A stretch of 18,085 bases of DNA from Thioalkalivibrio sp. (GCA_007120575.1 SKNJ01000314.1:1-18085), one strand, 5' to 3'. Counted from the first letter of the stretch, positions 1-7,110 are shown. Numbers and translations are program-made. The notes: a model not told the origin generated them from the sequence alone.

Positions 1-228
1 AATTTCAGTGATGTCCGTTCGGAGGTCGGGGCCCGGCTGCGTACCTTTGATCAGCAGGAAGAGATGAACGAGGACCGCCTGGTGGACCTGAACAGCGCGG
101 TGTCCGAGATCCGCGACCTGGACTATGCCGAGGCGATCAGCCGCTTCAACCAGCAGCAGGTAGCGCTGCAGGCCGCGCAGCAGACCTATACCCAGGTGAA
201 CCGCCTGTCGTTGTTCGACTTCCTCTGA
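1..228 (+). CDS. flgL: Flagellar hook-associated protein 3 (FlgL), C-terminal part
   Basis: The window opens inside this gene; 75 codons are visible, ending in TGA at 226-228. FlgL forms the junction between the flagellar hook (with FlgK) and the flagellin filament, outside the cell. The visible part is helix-rich and glutamine-rich, with the pattern EAISRFNQQQVALQAAQQTY followed by a C-terminus of LSLFDFL. This is the coiled-coil D0 end typical of FlgL and flagellin-like proteins, and the LSLFD(F/Y)L ending is characteristic of FlgL. Other flagellar genes should lie to the left of the window. The 5' end is missing only because of the window boundary. Flagellin itself is the main alternative, but its C-terminus usually ends differently. 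Confidence 0.88.
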   Translation, partial: NFSDVRSEVGARLRTFDQQEEMNEDRLVDLNSAVSEIRDLDYAEAISRFNQQQVALQAAQQTYTQVNRLSLFDFL

Positions 229-238
229 CAGGGGTTCT

Positions 239-262
239 CCGGGTGGCTGCATCCCCGCCCGG
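239..262 (+). terminator. Possible terminator hairpin after flgL
   Basis: Eleven bases after the flgL stop, arms 239-246 and 255-262 can pair over 8 bp (one G-U pair) around an 8-base loop. The tail (CAGCTTCT) is only weakly T-rich, so intrinsic termination is plausible but not certain. It lies before the start of the next gene at 310. Confidence 0.4.
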
Positions 263-309
263 CAGCTTCTGTGCGACCATGACGTGATCCGATTCTCCGG
301 GAGTCCGGC

Positions 310-999
310 ATGGCCAAACACGACGAACCCTCCGAACCCATCCAGTACCGCTCCACCGGGCGCCCGCCGCGCTACCTGATCGTGCTGCTGATTCTGGCCG
401 TGATCTGGGCCGGGTTCTGGGGCATGGTGCATTTGCAGTCCGGCGAGCCTGACCCGGTCGTGCTGGATGCTCGGGAACAGGCCCATCTGGAGGCCAAGTT
501 GCGGGCCCTGGCGCCGGCGGAGGCCGCGCCACGCCCGGACGCCACGACGACCGACCCGCTGATTGATCTGGATGCGGAGGCCGAACCGCTGGTGCCCGAG
601 TTGTACGAGGAACTGGACGAGGCCCGCGAGATCCGGTTCAGCGAACGCGAGCTGAACGCCCTGATCGCGCGTGACCCGGCGCTGGCCGGGCGCCTGGTGG
701 TGCGCCTGACTCCGGGGCAGGTGAGCACGCGGGTGCGGGTGGACGTGCCGCCGGACGTCCCGTTGCTGGGCGGCCGAGTACTGAACGTGCGGTCCGGCGT
801 GCGGTTCGAGACCGGCGAGGAGGGGCTGAGCGCGCGCCTGGTCGGGGTCAGCGTCGCCGGTATCCCGCTGCCGGATGCCTGGCTTGGCGGGATGAAGGAC
901 GAGGACCTGCTGGGACTGGACGCGTTCCGCAACCTGGGCGCCGGGATCGAGACCATCGAGGTCGCCGACGGCGAACTGACCCTGCGCCTCGCCCGGTAA
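310..999 (+). CDS. Membrane-anchored protein of unknown function
   Basis: This 229-residue protein has a short polar N-terminus, then one hydrophobic segment at about residues 22-43 (YLIVLLILAVIWAGFWG...), probably a signal anchor. An acidic, Ala/Pro-rich linker (about 45-105) is followed by an alpha/beta-looking domain (about 110-229). That domain holds FSERELNALIARDP, alternating hydrophobic strands, and GIPLPDAWLGG. The layout suggests a periplasmic domain tethered to the inner membrane. The repeating amphipathic strands resemble lipid-binding or AsmA/DUF2140-like folds, but that is only an impression and I assign no function. ATG at 310 follows a GGGAG-like sequence. It stands alone between flgL and the convergent SIMPL gene. 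The antisense frame lacks any recognisable protein character, which supports this strand. Confidence 0.75.
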   Translation: MAKHDEPSEPIQYRSTGRPPRYLIVLLILAVIWAGFWGMVHLQSGEPDPVVLDAREQAHLEAKLRALAPAEAAPRPDATTTDPLIDLDAEAEPLVPELYEELDEAREIRFSERELNALIARDPALAGRLVVRLTPGQVSTRVRVDVPPDVPLLGGRVLNVRSGVRFETGEEGLSARLVGVSVAGIPLPDAWLGGMKDEDLLGLDAFRNLGAGIETIEVADGELTLRLAR

Positions 1000-1069
1000 C
1001 AGCCGACGCGATCATATCCCGACCCTTCGCGCGCGAGGCACGCTCCCGCAGCATCCGATCCACCCCGCC

Positions 1070-1095
1070 CCTGCAGGAGCCGGCCCTGCCGGCGA
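1070..1095. repeat. REP-like palindromic element (GTAG family type)
   Basis: The sequence GCAGGAGCCGGC followed by CCT and GCCGGCGAA matches the pattern of bacterial REP elements of the GTAGGAGC...GCGAA type, common in pseudomonads, xanthomonads and relatives. The 6-bp arms are at 1079-1084 and 1088-1093 with a 3-base loop. It sits between two convergent genes and may help end transcription from both sides. A second copy with the same head and tail but a different stem lies at 7086-7109. Confidence 0.6.
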
Positions 1096-1130
1096 ATCGG
1101 CGTCGGGCCATCCCCGACGTGGGGGAGCGA

Positions 1131-1883
1131 TCAGCGGCTATGGATGCGCAGGGTCTCGGTGCCGATGGCCTGGGCCTGGCCGCGTACGGTCACCGACAGG
1201 GTGGAATGCCCGGCCTCCAGCGCCGGGGCGGGCGCGGCCTCGGTCATTGCGCGCAGGGCCATGGGTTGCGGACCGCTGTAGCGGTCGTCGATCAGCTCCA
1301 TCTCCAGCGGTCGCAGATGGGATGCCCCCAGGGCGCGTGCCATCACCCGGGCGCGCTCCTTCCAGGTGTCCATGGCCTGGTTGATCAGGTCCTCCCGATG
1401 CATCTCGCGGGTCTCCGGGGCGATGGAGAAGCGAATCTGGCGTACCGCGAGTCCGTCGTCCTGCAGGTTACCGACCAGATCGGTCAGGCGGTCAAAGTCG
1501 CTACTCTCCAGCTCCAGGCTCTGCTGGACCCGCCAGGCGGCGATCTGGCTGCGATCGTTGCGGTCCTGGATCGCCTGGGTGGAGTAGTCGAGGGTCCGGT
1601 AGTCGAGCGCATCGGCATGTGCTTCGACGCGTTGCAGTGCGGCCTGCATGCGTTGATTGACTTCGGCGGCGGCGTCACGCGCCTCGGGGGCGCGGATCTC
1701 GATCGCGAGTACCGCGATCATGCGATCGTTTTCGACCTGGCGTTCGGCGCTGGCCGAGAGGTTCAGCGTGGTGCCATCGGTAGCGGCCGGCGCCGCGAGG
1801 GGAAGGCCGCCGACGAGCAGGGCGAACACCACGACCCCGGAGCGAAGGAGGCGGGCACCGGGATTTGGGTACACGGTATTCAT
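1131..1883 (-). CDS. SIMPL-domain (DUF541, YggE-like) periplasmic protein
   Basis: This 250-residue protein starts with a clear Sec signal peptide: basic residues near 11-14, a hydrophobic core at about 15-30 (SGVVVFALLVGGLPLA), and a likely cleavage after APA near 33. The mature part begins TLNLSASAERQVENDRMIAVLAIE, the typical SIMPL opening. It then carries NQRMQAALQRV, the conserved tyrosine-rich region (LDYRTLDYSTQ) and a C-terminal STLSVTVRGQAQA strand. E. coli YggE of this family is connected with lower oxidative stress. The ATG overlaps the egtB stop by 4 bp (ATGA, 1880-1883), so it is probably translationally coupled as the last gene of egtC-egtB-SIMPL. Its exact biochemical role is unknown, and a link to ergothioneine is inferred from position only. 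Confidence 0.88.
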   Translation of the reverse strand: MNTVYPNPGARLLRSGVVVFALLVGGLPLAAPAATDGTTLNLSASAERQVENDRMIAVLAIEIRAPEARDAAAEVNQRMQAALQRVEAHADALDYRTLDYSTQAIQDRNDRSQIAAWRVQQSLELESSDFDRLTDLVGNLQDDGLAVRQIRFSIAPETREMHREDLINQAMDTWKERARVMARALGASHLRPLEMELIDDRYSGPQPMALRAMTEAAPAPALEAGHSTLSVTVRGQAQAIGTETLRIHSR

Positions 1884-3115
1884 GGGCGATCCTCTCGGCC
1901 GGAAACGGAATGGGGCGCGCTGTCCTCCATCGTACGCGCCAGTCTCAGGCCGGCAAATACGTGGCGCTTTTCCGGGGTGAAGAAATTGCGCAGGGTCGGG
2001 CGGCGCAGCAACGGGTCACTCCAGGCACAGCCACCGCGCAGCACGCGATGTTTACCGTCGAACCATGGCGTGGAGTACTCCGCGTAGGGAAACGCTCGGA
2101 ACCCGGGGTAAGGGTAGAGGGTGTTGGCACACCATTCCCAGACCTGGCCGGTGTCGTGAAGTTGCCCCGCGCGCGCCGCGCATTCCCATTCGTGCTCGTG
2201 CGGCAGGCGTGCGCCGGCCCAGTGGGCAAAGGCGTGTGCCTCGTGCCATGACAGCCCCAGCACCGGGGCATCGGGGGGCAGTGACGAAACCCTGTCCGGA
2301 CGTTGCTGTACCCAGCGGCCATGCCGGTTGCACCGCCATCCCAGTGGTGCCTCGATCTGCTGGTGCCGGAGCCACTGTGCAGCTTGCGGCTCCCAGAGGT
2401 CCGGCCTGCGGTAGCCACCGTCCTGCATGAAGGCGAGGTATTCGCCATTGGTGACCGGGCGGGCGGCGATCCGGAACGCCGAGAGCTCCTGCTGGTGCTT
2501 GCCCTGTTCGTTGTCGAACGCGGTGATGGCGCGGGAGCCGATCGCGGTCGCACCGCCGGGTATCATGACCCAGTCCTGCGCGAGGGGGCAGGGTTCCAGC
2601 GCGGACTCCGTTGCGGGTGTGGGCTCGCGCAGGCGCATGAACCAGCGCACCTGTTCCAGCGATTCCAGGTGCATGGCGTGGTGCTGGGCGAGGAACCCGG
2701 TCAGATAATCGCGGGCCAGCAGGGGGTGATCGCGGATGTCCGCCGCCGATGCCAGCCATTCGCGATGGCGGTGCTGGCAGTCCCGTCCCCAGGCGAGCAG
2801 TTCGTCGCGTGGCGGCAGACGGCCGCCGCGGCGCCATTTCGGGCTCCACTCCGGGAAGTACAGGTCATGCCAGTCGTGCGTGCGCGCGGGGGGGGCGCCG
2901 CGGATGCGCTCGTGCAGCCACACCGATTCGATGAAATGGCAATGGGCATAATGCCAGCCGATCGGGCTCAGGTCGGGGTGGTACTGGCTGCGCCAGGCGT
3001 GTGCCGGCGTGGTCTCCAGCGCGGCATTCAGGCGCGCGTGCTGGGTCGCCAGCCGTTCCAGCAGGTCGGATGGCGCGGTACTCGTCGCGCTGGCTGTCGA
3101 GGTCGCGTCGCACAT
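1880..3115 (-). CDS. egtB: EgtB, hercynine oxygenase (iron-dependent sulfoxide synthase)
   Basis: EgtB is a non-haem iron enzyme that uses O2 to join hercynine to gamma-glutamyl-cysteine (or cysteine), giving a sulfoxide on the way to ergothioneine. The 411 residues show the two-domain family layout. An N-terminal DinB-like helical domain (about 15-165) holds the probable iron ligands: His58 in YAHCHF, and His145 and His149 in HHAMH. An FGE-sulfatase-like domain (about 180-395) has ARPVTNGEY, LSWHEAHAFAHWAGARLPHEHEWE, GQVWEWCANTLYPYPGF, and the closing RGGCAWSDP...RPTLRNFFTPEKR...GLRLAR. The C-terminal methyltransferase domain of OvoA is absent. It lies 10 bp after egtC and overlaps the SIMPL start by 4 bp. 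The adjacent EgtC suggests a gamma-glutamyl-cysteine-using enzyme. An 8-G tract lies inside the gene at 2888-2895, and the frame is intact here. Confidence 0.92.
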   Translation of the reverse strand: MCDATSTASATSTAPSDLLERLATQHARLNAALETTPAHAWRSQYHPDLSPIGWHYAHCHFIESVWLHERIRGAPPARTHDWHDLYFPEWSPKWRRGGRLPPRDELLAWGRDCQHRHREWLASAADIRDHPLLARDYLTGFLAQHHAMHLESLEQVRWFMRLREPTPATESALEPCPLAQDWVMIPGGATAIGSRAITAFDNEQGKHQQELSAFRIAARPVTNGEYLAFMQDGGYRRPDLWEPQAAQWLRHQQIEAPLGWRCNRHGRWVQQRPDRVSSLPPDAPVLGLSWHEAHAFAHWAGARLPHEHEWECAARAGQLHDTGQVWEWCANTLYPYPGFRAFPYAEYSTPWFDGKHRVLRGGCAWSDPLLRRPTLRNFFTPEKRHVFAGLRLARTMEDSAPHSVSGREDRP

Positions 3116-3125
3116 GCCCGGGCGG

Positions 3126-3908
3126 TTACAGGGCCAGGAGTTCCGGTGGTTCGTCGGGGTCGAGGATCAGGATGTGCCCGGAGGGGACCGCGCGCCAGCG
3201 TTCGGGGTCGGTGAGCGGTTCGGAGGCGACCGTCACCGAGCCCTCCGGGAAGAATTCGTCGTCGGTGGTGTAGTAGAGGCTGGGACAACTGGTGTTGACC
3301 GCGTGGCGGCTGGCGATCACGCGGCGTCCGTCGGACAGGATGACGTTGAGCAACGCGGTCTCGCGCTCGAGCCACGATTCGAGGGTGGAGAAGGCCTCGC
3401 CCAGGGCACCCTCCAGGGTTGCGTTCTCGTCGTCGGCGAGGAACTGGCGGACCAGCGCGAACAGGTATTCGGAATCGGTGGTGCCAAGGATGCCGGCCTC
3501 GGTCTCGGGCGCCAGGATATTCTGGATCTGGCGCCGGATCTTCGGCCGGAAGTCGCTGATCAGGCCGTTATGGCTGTACACCAGGCCATCCTGGGCAAAC
3601 GGCTGGGCATTCGTGGTGTCGCCACCGAAGCCGGGGGTGGCGCTGCGTACGGCCGCGACCCACAGCGGTTGGGCCAGCTCGCTGGCCAGGGTCTCGAGAT
3701 TCGGGTCCTGCCAGATCGGGTCGGCGCGTCGGTAGTGGCGGGCCTCGCCGGTGCTGTCGAACCAGCCGAAGCCGAAGCCGTCCGCATTCACCCGCGCATA
3801 GACCAGCTCGCGCGGAACCACTGCCTGTTCCACCAGGCTGTGCGGTGGGTCCAGCAACAGGCTGCGCAGGGGCAGGGGCGGGCCCAGATAGGCAAGGTGT
3901 CGGCACAT
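3126..3908 (-). CDS. egtC: EgtC, ergothioneine pathway class II glutamine amidotransferase
   Basis: EgtC removes the glutamyl group from the gamma-glutamyl-hercynylcysteine sulfoxide made by EgtB. The 260-residue protein begins MCRHLAYLG; after Met removal Cys2 is the N-terminal nucleophile of class II (Ntn) amidotransferases. Other family motifs are NADGFGFGW (41-49), AAVRSATPG (85-93), TTNAQPF (98-104), YSHNGLISDF (111-120) and GTTDSEYLFAL further on. There is no synthase domain, so this is a stand-alone hydrolase of the EgtC/YafJ type. It is the first gene of a minus-strand operon, 10 bp before egtB, and divergent from egtD. No clear ribosome binding site precedes the ATG, but the M-C start is required for catalysis and fixes it. 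YafJ-like function is the alternative, made unlikely by the neighbours. Confidence 0.9.
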   Translation of the reverse strand: MCRHLAYLGPPLPLRSLLLDPPHSLVEQAVVPRELVYARVNADGFGFGWFDSTGEARHYRRADPIWQDPNLETLASELAQPLWVAAVRSATPGFGGDTTNAQPFAQDGLVYSHNGLISDFRPKIRRQIQNILAPETEAGILGTTDSEYLFALVRQFLADDENATLEGALGEAFSTLESWLERETALLNVILSDGRRVIASRHAVNTSCPSLYYTTDDEFFPEGSVTVASEPLTDPERWRAVPSGHILILDPDEPPELLAL

Positions 3909-3930
3909 GGCGGCGGCGCTGTCGGGTTGG

Positions 3931-3975
3931 TTGGGATGCTCCGGGATTCATGGTAGCTTGCCGGAAAGCTCCATG
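3931..3975 (+). promoter_or_regulatory. Candidate egtD promoter with overlapping inverted repeat
   Basis: In the 81-bp divergent region, TTGGGA (3931-3936), a 17-bp spacer and TAGCTT (3954-3959) form a weak sigma70-like promoter towards egtD. Overlapping it is an interrupted inverted repeat: CATGG (3949-3953), a bulged T, AGCTT (3955-3959), a 6-base centre, AAGCT (3966-3970) and CCATG (3971-3975). The repeat is visible directly; its role as an operator for either direction is inferred. Confidence 0.4.
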
Positions 3976-3989
3976 ACACGGAACCCCGC

Positions 3990-5009
3990 ATGTCCGGCGA
4001 TACGTCCGCTGTTTGTCTGCCCGATCGTTATACCCGGAATGTCGTCGAGACGCGGGATCCGCATGCCGAGCTGGTGGCGGACTTTCGTGCCGGGATGCTC
4101 GAGGCGCCGCGCTCCCTGCCGCCGAAGTATTTCTACGATGACCGCGGGTCGCAGTTGTTCGACGCGATCTGCGATACCCCCGAGTACTACCCGACCCGGC
4201 TGGAACGCGAGTTGCTGGAGGCCAATGTCGAGGCGATCGCGCGCCGCGCCGGGGCGGCGACGCTGGTGGAGCTGGGCAGCGGGACCTCGCGCAAGACGGA
4301 GACCCTGCTGGCGGCCATGCTGCGTGCGCACGCGGCCGTGCATTACGTGGCCAACGATGTCTGCGAGGAAGTCCTGGACGAGTCCGCGCAGCGCCTGCTG
4401 GAGCGCTTTCCGCGGCTGACCGTGGATGCCCTGTGCGGGGATTACACCGCGGCCCTGGCGGCGCTTGCCGCGGTGGACCGCGAACCGGCGACGCCGCACC
4501 TGTACGCGTTCCTGGGCAGCAGCCTGGGCAATTTCGAGGACGCCGAGGCGATTGCGGTGCTGCGCGCGATCCGCTCGGCGATGCACGCGCAGGACCGCCT
4601 GCTGCTGGGGCTGGATCGGGTCAAGCCGGTGGCGGCGCTGGAACGAGCGTACAACGATGCCGCCGGGGTTACCGCTGCGTTCAACCTGAACCTGCTCGCG
4701 GTTCTCAATCGTGAGCTGGGTGCGAATTTCGATCCGGCACAATTCGAGCACCGCGCCCCGTTTGTCAGCGAGGGATCGCGCATCGAGATGCATCTGGTGG
4801 CGCGTGCACCGCAGGTGGTGGAGGTGAGCGAACCGGCCGTGACCCTGGAGATCGGGGCCGGCGAGGTCATCCGTACCGAGATCTCGCGCAAGTTTGATGA
4901 CGCCGCGATCGACCTTCTGCTGGGAGGGGCAGGCCTGCGCCGCGAACAGGAGTGGTCGGCCGGGGAGTCCTGGTATTCGCTGTTGCTGTTGCGGCCGGAT
5001 ACGGACTGA
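3990..5009 (+). CDS. egtD: EgtD, L-histidine N-alpha-methyltransferase
   Basis: EgtD uses three S-adenosylmethionine molecules to trimethylate the alpha-amino group of histidine, giving hercynine, the first committed step to ergothioneine. The 339 residues cover the full family. They include PPKYFYDDRGSQLFDAI (44-60), YYPTR (66-70), the SAM loop LVELGSGTSRKTETL (92-106), LGSSLGNF (175-182), LLGLDRVKP (205-213), AYNDAAGVTAAFNLNLL (220-236), SRIEMHL (263-269) and TEISRKF (296-302). By alignment from memory, the histidine-binding residues of mycobacterial EgtD correspond to Tyr67, Asn181, Tyr221, Glu297 and Ser299, all present. It is divergent from egtC-egtB and only 8 bp upstream of sixA, so it likely shares a transcript with sixA-ppx. 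The ribosome binding site is weak. Confidence 0.94.
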   Translation: MSGDTSAVCLPDRYTRNVVETRDPHAELVADFRAGMLEAPRSLPPKYFYDDRGSQLFDAICDTPEYYPTRLERELLEANVEAIARRAGAATLVELGSGTSRKTETLLAAMLRAHAAVHYVANDVCEEVLDESAQRLLERFPRLTVDALCGDYTAALAALAAVDREPATPHLYAFLGSSLGNFEDAEAIAVLRAIRSAMHAQDRLLLGLDRVKPVAALERAYNDAAGVTAAFNLNLLAVLNRELGANFDPAQFEHRAPFVSEGSRIEMHLVARAPQVVEVSEPAVTLEIGAGEVIRTEISRKFDDAAIDLLLGGAGLRREQEWSAGESWYSLLLLRPDTD

Positions 5010-5017
5010 GCCCACCG

Positions 5018-5536
5018 ATGGCGCGCGAACGACTGATCCTGCTGCGGCATGCCCAGGCGGGCGATGCGGCCGGGTTTGCCGGCGCGGATCGCGACCGTCC
5101 GTTGACCGCGGGCGGGGAGGCCAGTGCGCAGGCGATCGCGCGCGCCCTGGCCGGGTGCCTGTCGCCACCCACCCTGCTGGTCAGTAGCCCGTATCTGCGT
5201 GCGCGCCAGACCGCGGGGCCACTGGCCGAGGCCCTGGGCGTCCCGCTACGCGAAAAGAAATGGCTGGCCCCGGGGCAGCTGGCCGGGCTGGAACTGGAGG
5301 CGCTGGCCGGGCGCCTGCCCGCGGATGGGCGGCTGGTGATCGTCGGGCATGAACCGGATCTTTCGACCCTGGCGGGCCGCCTGCTGGGTCTGACCAGCGG
5401 TGCCTCGCCGGTGCGCCTGGGCAAGGGGGATGCACTGGGGCTGGAGGGTGCCCTGCCGGGGCAGATGCGCCTGGTCTGGCACCTGCCGCGCACGTTGCTG
5501 GAACGTCTCGCCGATTGCCCGGAACGCGCGCAATGA
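5018..5536 (+). CDS. sixA: SixA-type histidine phosphatase
   Basis: This 172-residue protein belongs to the small histidine phosphatase branch typified by E. coli SixA, which dephosphorylates phosphohistidine on signalling or phosphotransfer proteins. The start MARERLILLRHAQAG has the catalytic RHG-type motif (Arg10, His11), RARQTA follows at 61-66, and the second histidine (His111) lies in LVIVGHEPD. ATG at 5018 is chosen because it puts the RHA motif about ten residues in, as in the family, and leaves an 8-bp gap after egtD; an earlier alternative start would overlap egtD. Its stop overlaps the ppx start (ATGA at 5533-5536). Its natural target cannot be told from the sequence. The neighbourhood suggests a connection with polyphosphate or phosphate metabolism, which is inference. 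Confidence 0.88.
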   Translation: MARERLILLRHAQAGDAAGFAGADRDRPLTAGGEASAQAIARALAGCLSPPTLLVSSPYLRARQTAGPLAEALGVPLREKKWLAPGQLAGLELEALAGRLPADGRLVIVGHEPDLSTLAGRLLGLTSGASPVRLGKGDALGLEGALPGQMRLVWHLPRTLLERLADCPERAQ

Positions 5537-7032
5537 ATCCTGCCGATACCGAGCGCGTGGTCGCGGCGGTGGACCTCGGGTCCAACAGCTTTCACATGAT
5601 CGTGGCTCGCTGGCGGGCCGGCGAACTGATTGTCCTCGACCGTCTGAAGGAGACCGTGCGCCTGGCCAGTGGCCTGGATGCAAGGGGGCATCTGGACGCT
5701 GCGGTGCGCGAGCGCGCGCTGGGGTGTCTGGAACGTTTCGGCCAGCGCCTGCGGGAGCTGCCACAGGCACAGGTCCGCGCGGTGGGTACCAACACGCTGC
5801 GTCAGTTGCGGGCCGGCACCCGCTTCCTGGACGAGGCCGAGGCGGCCCTGGGACACCCGGTGGAGATCATCGCCGGGCGCGAGGAGGCGCGCCTGATCTA
5901 TCTCGGTGTTGCGCATACCCTGGCGGACGACGGCGGGCGCCGCCTGGTGATCGACATCGGTGGGGGTTCCACCGAGCTGATCATCGGCGAGCGTTTCGAG
6001 CCGGAGCTGGCCGAGAGTCTGGAGATGGGCTGCGTGCGCTTCACCCGCGAGCACTTCGCGCGCGGCCGCCTGAGCCGTAAGGCGTTCGAGGCTGCGCGGA
6101 TTCATGCGGGCCGGGAACTGCAACCGATGGTGGCCGAGTACCGTGCGCGCGGATGGCAGCAGGCGCTGGGCGCCTCCGGGACTATCCTCGCGCTGGACCG
6201 GATCGTGCACGCCGCGGGGCTCGAGGCGGCGCCGGGGATCTCCCGCGATGCGCTGGAGCAGTTGCGCGAGCGCATGATTGCGCAGGGCCGGATCCGGGAC
6301 CTCAACCTGCCGGACCTTTCCGAGGATCGGCAACCGGTGATCGCCGGGGGGCTGGCGGTACTGCTGGGGATCTTCGAGGCCCTGAAGATCGATCGCCTGC
6401 ATCCGTCCGACGGGGCGTTGCGCGAGGGCGTGGTGCACGACCTGCTGGGGCGGTTCCGTCACGAGGACGTGCGTGCGCGGACCATTCATCTCCTGCGGCG
6501 GCGCTTTGCGGTGGACGCCGAGCATGCCGCCCGGGTGCAGGCTACGCTGGCGCATCTGGTGGCCGCGGCCGGCGAACCCTGGGGCTTGTCCGAGGATGAT
6601 GCCGCGCGCCTCGACTGGGCGGCCGAGCTGCACGAGATTGGCCTGGCGCTGGCGCACAGCAAGTATCACAAGCACGGCGAATATATCCTTAACTGGGCCG
6701 ACCTTCCGGGCTTCTCTCAGCCCGAGCAGCACGAACTGGCCCTGCTGGTGCGCCTGCACCGGCGTGCGCTGAAGCCCAAGCTGCTGAACGACGTGCGCCA
6801 GACCCGGGTCGGCGTACTGCTGCGCATGGCCTGTCTGCTGCGCCTGGCGGTCGTGCTGCACCGTCCGCGCTCACCGGATCCGTTGCCGCTGGAGCGGATC
6901 GAGGCCGACCCAGGGGCCCTGCGCCTGAGCTTTGCTCCGGGCTGGCTGGATCGTCACCCGCTGACCCGCGCCGACCTCGAGGCCGAACGGGTCGAGTGGG
7001 CGCGTCACGGCCTGGAGCTGGAGTCCGCCTGA
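5533..7032 (+). CDS. ppx: Exopolyphosphatase (Ppx/GppA family)
   Basis: Ppx removes terminal phosphates from inorganic polyphosphate in the cytoplasm; the related GppA acts on pppGpp. The 499-residue protein has the ASKHA-fold phosphate loops AAVDLGSNSFHMIV (11-24) and VIDIGGGSTELIIG (139-152). The conserved GREEARLIY (116-124) lies between them and carries the likely catalytic glutamate. The C-terminal helical HD-like region includes ELHEIGLALAHSKYHKHGEYIL. The length matches long Ppx proteins with that extra domain. ATG at 5533 overlaps the sixA stop by 4 bp; a TTG further upstream is less likely. It converges with ppk, so synthesis and degradation genes face each other. Ppx is favoured over GppA because of the adjacent ppk, although sequence alone cannot separate the two activities. 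Confidence 0.9.
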   Translation: MNPADTERVVAAVDLGSNSFHMIVARWRAGELIVLDRLKETVRLASGLDARGHLDAAVRERALGCLERFGQRLRELPQAQVRAVGTNTLRQLRAGTRFLDEAEAALGHPVEIIAGREEARLIYLGVAHTLADDGGRRLVIDIGGGSTELIIGERFEPELAESLEMGCVRFTREHFARGRLSRKAFEAARIHAGRELQPMVAEYRARGWQQALGASGTILALDRIVHAAGLEAAPGISRDALEQLRERMIAQGRIRDLNLPDLSEDRQPVIAGGLAVLLGIFEALKIDRLHPSDGALREGVVHDLLGRFRHEDVRARTIHLLRRRFAVDAEHAARVQATLAHLVAAAGEPWGLSEDDAARLDWAAELHEIGLALAHSKYHKHGEYILNWADLPGFSQPEQHELALLVRLHRRALKPKLLNDVRQTRVGVLLRMACLLRLAVVLHRPRSPDPLPLERIEADPGALRLSFAPGWLDRHPLTRADLEAERVEWARHGLELESA

Positions 7033-7085
7033 CCGTCCGGGTAGGGCGTGTCCCGGGACGCTCCATGCGCCCTGGTCCTTGCCCC

Positions 7086-7109
7086 TGTGGGAGCCTGCCT
7101 GGCAGGCGA
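7086..7109. repeat. REP-like palindromic element, second copy
   Basis: Between the convergent ppx and ppk genes, TGTGGGAGCCTGCC, T and GGCAGGCGA form a palindrome with 7-bp arms at 7093-7099 and 7101-7107. The GGAGC head and GCGA tail match the element at 1070-1095 while the stem has changed in a compensated way (GCCGGC to GCCTGCC), as REP elements do. It may serve as a shared transcription end. Confidence 0.55.
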
Positions 7110-7110
7110 C

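Noticed and set aside
1119-2087. A 322-codon plus-strand frame over the SIMPL gene and the end of egtB
   Set aside because: The minus strand shows a signal peptide, a SIMPL domain and 4-bp coupling to egtB; the plus frame is glycine-rich shadow sequence.
1880-3115. OvoA (ovothiol synthase) or SenA (selenoneine synthase) in place of EgtB
   Set aside because: OvoA has an added methyltransferase domain that is absent here. No senB-like glycosyltransferase gene is nearby, and egtC and egtD are direct neighbours.
4867-6861. A 664-codon open frame on the minus strand, antisense to sixA and ppx
   Set aside because: High-GC sequences often have long open antisense frames. The composition (glutamine, histidine and arginine rich, no domains) is that of a shadow, and the plus strand carries clear catalytic motifs.
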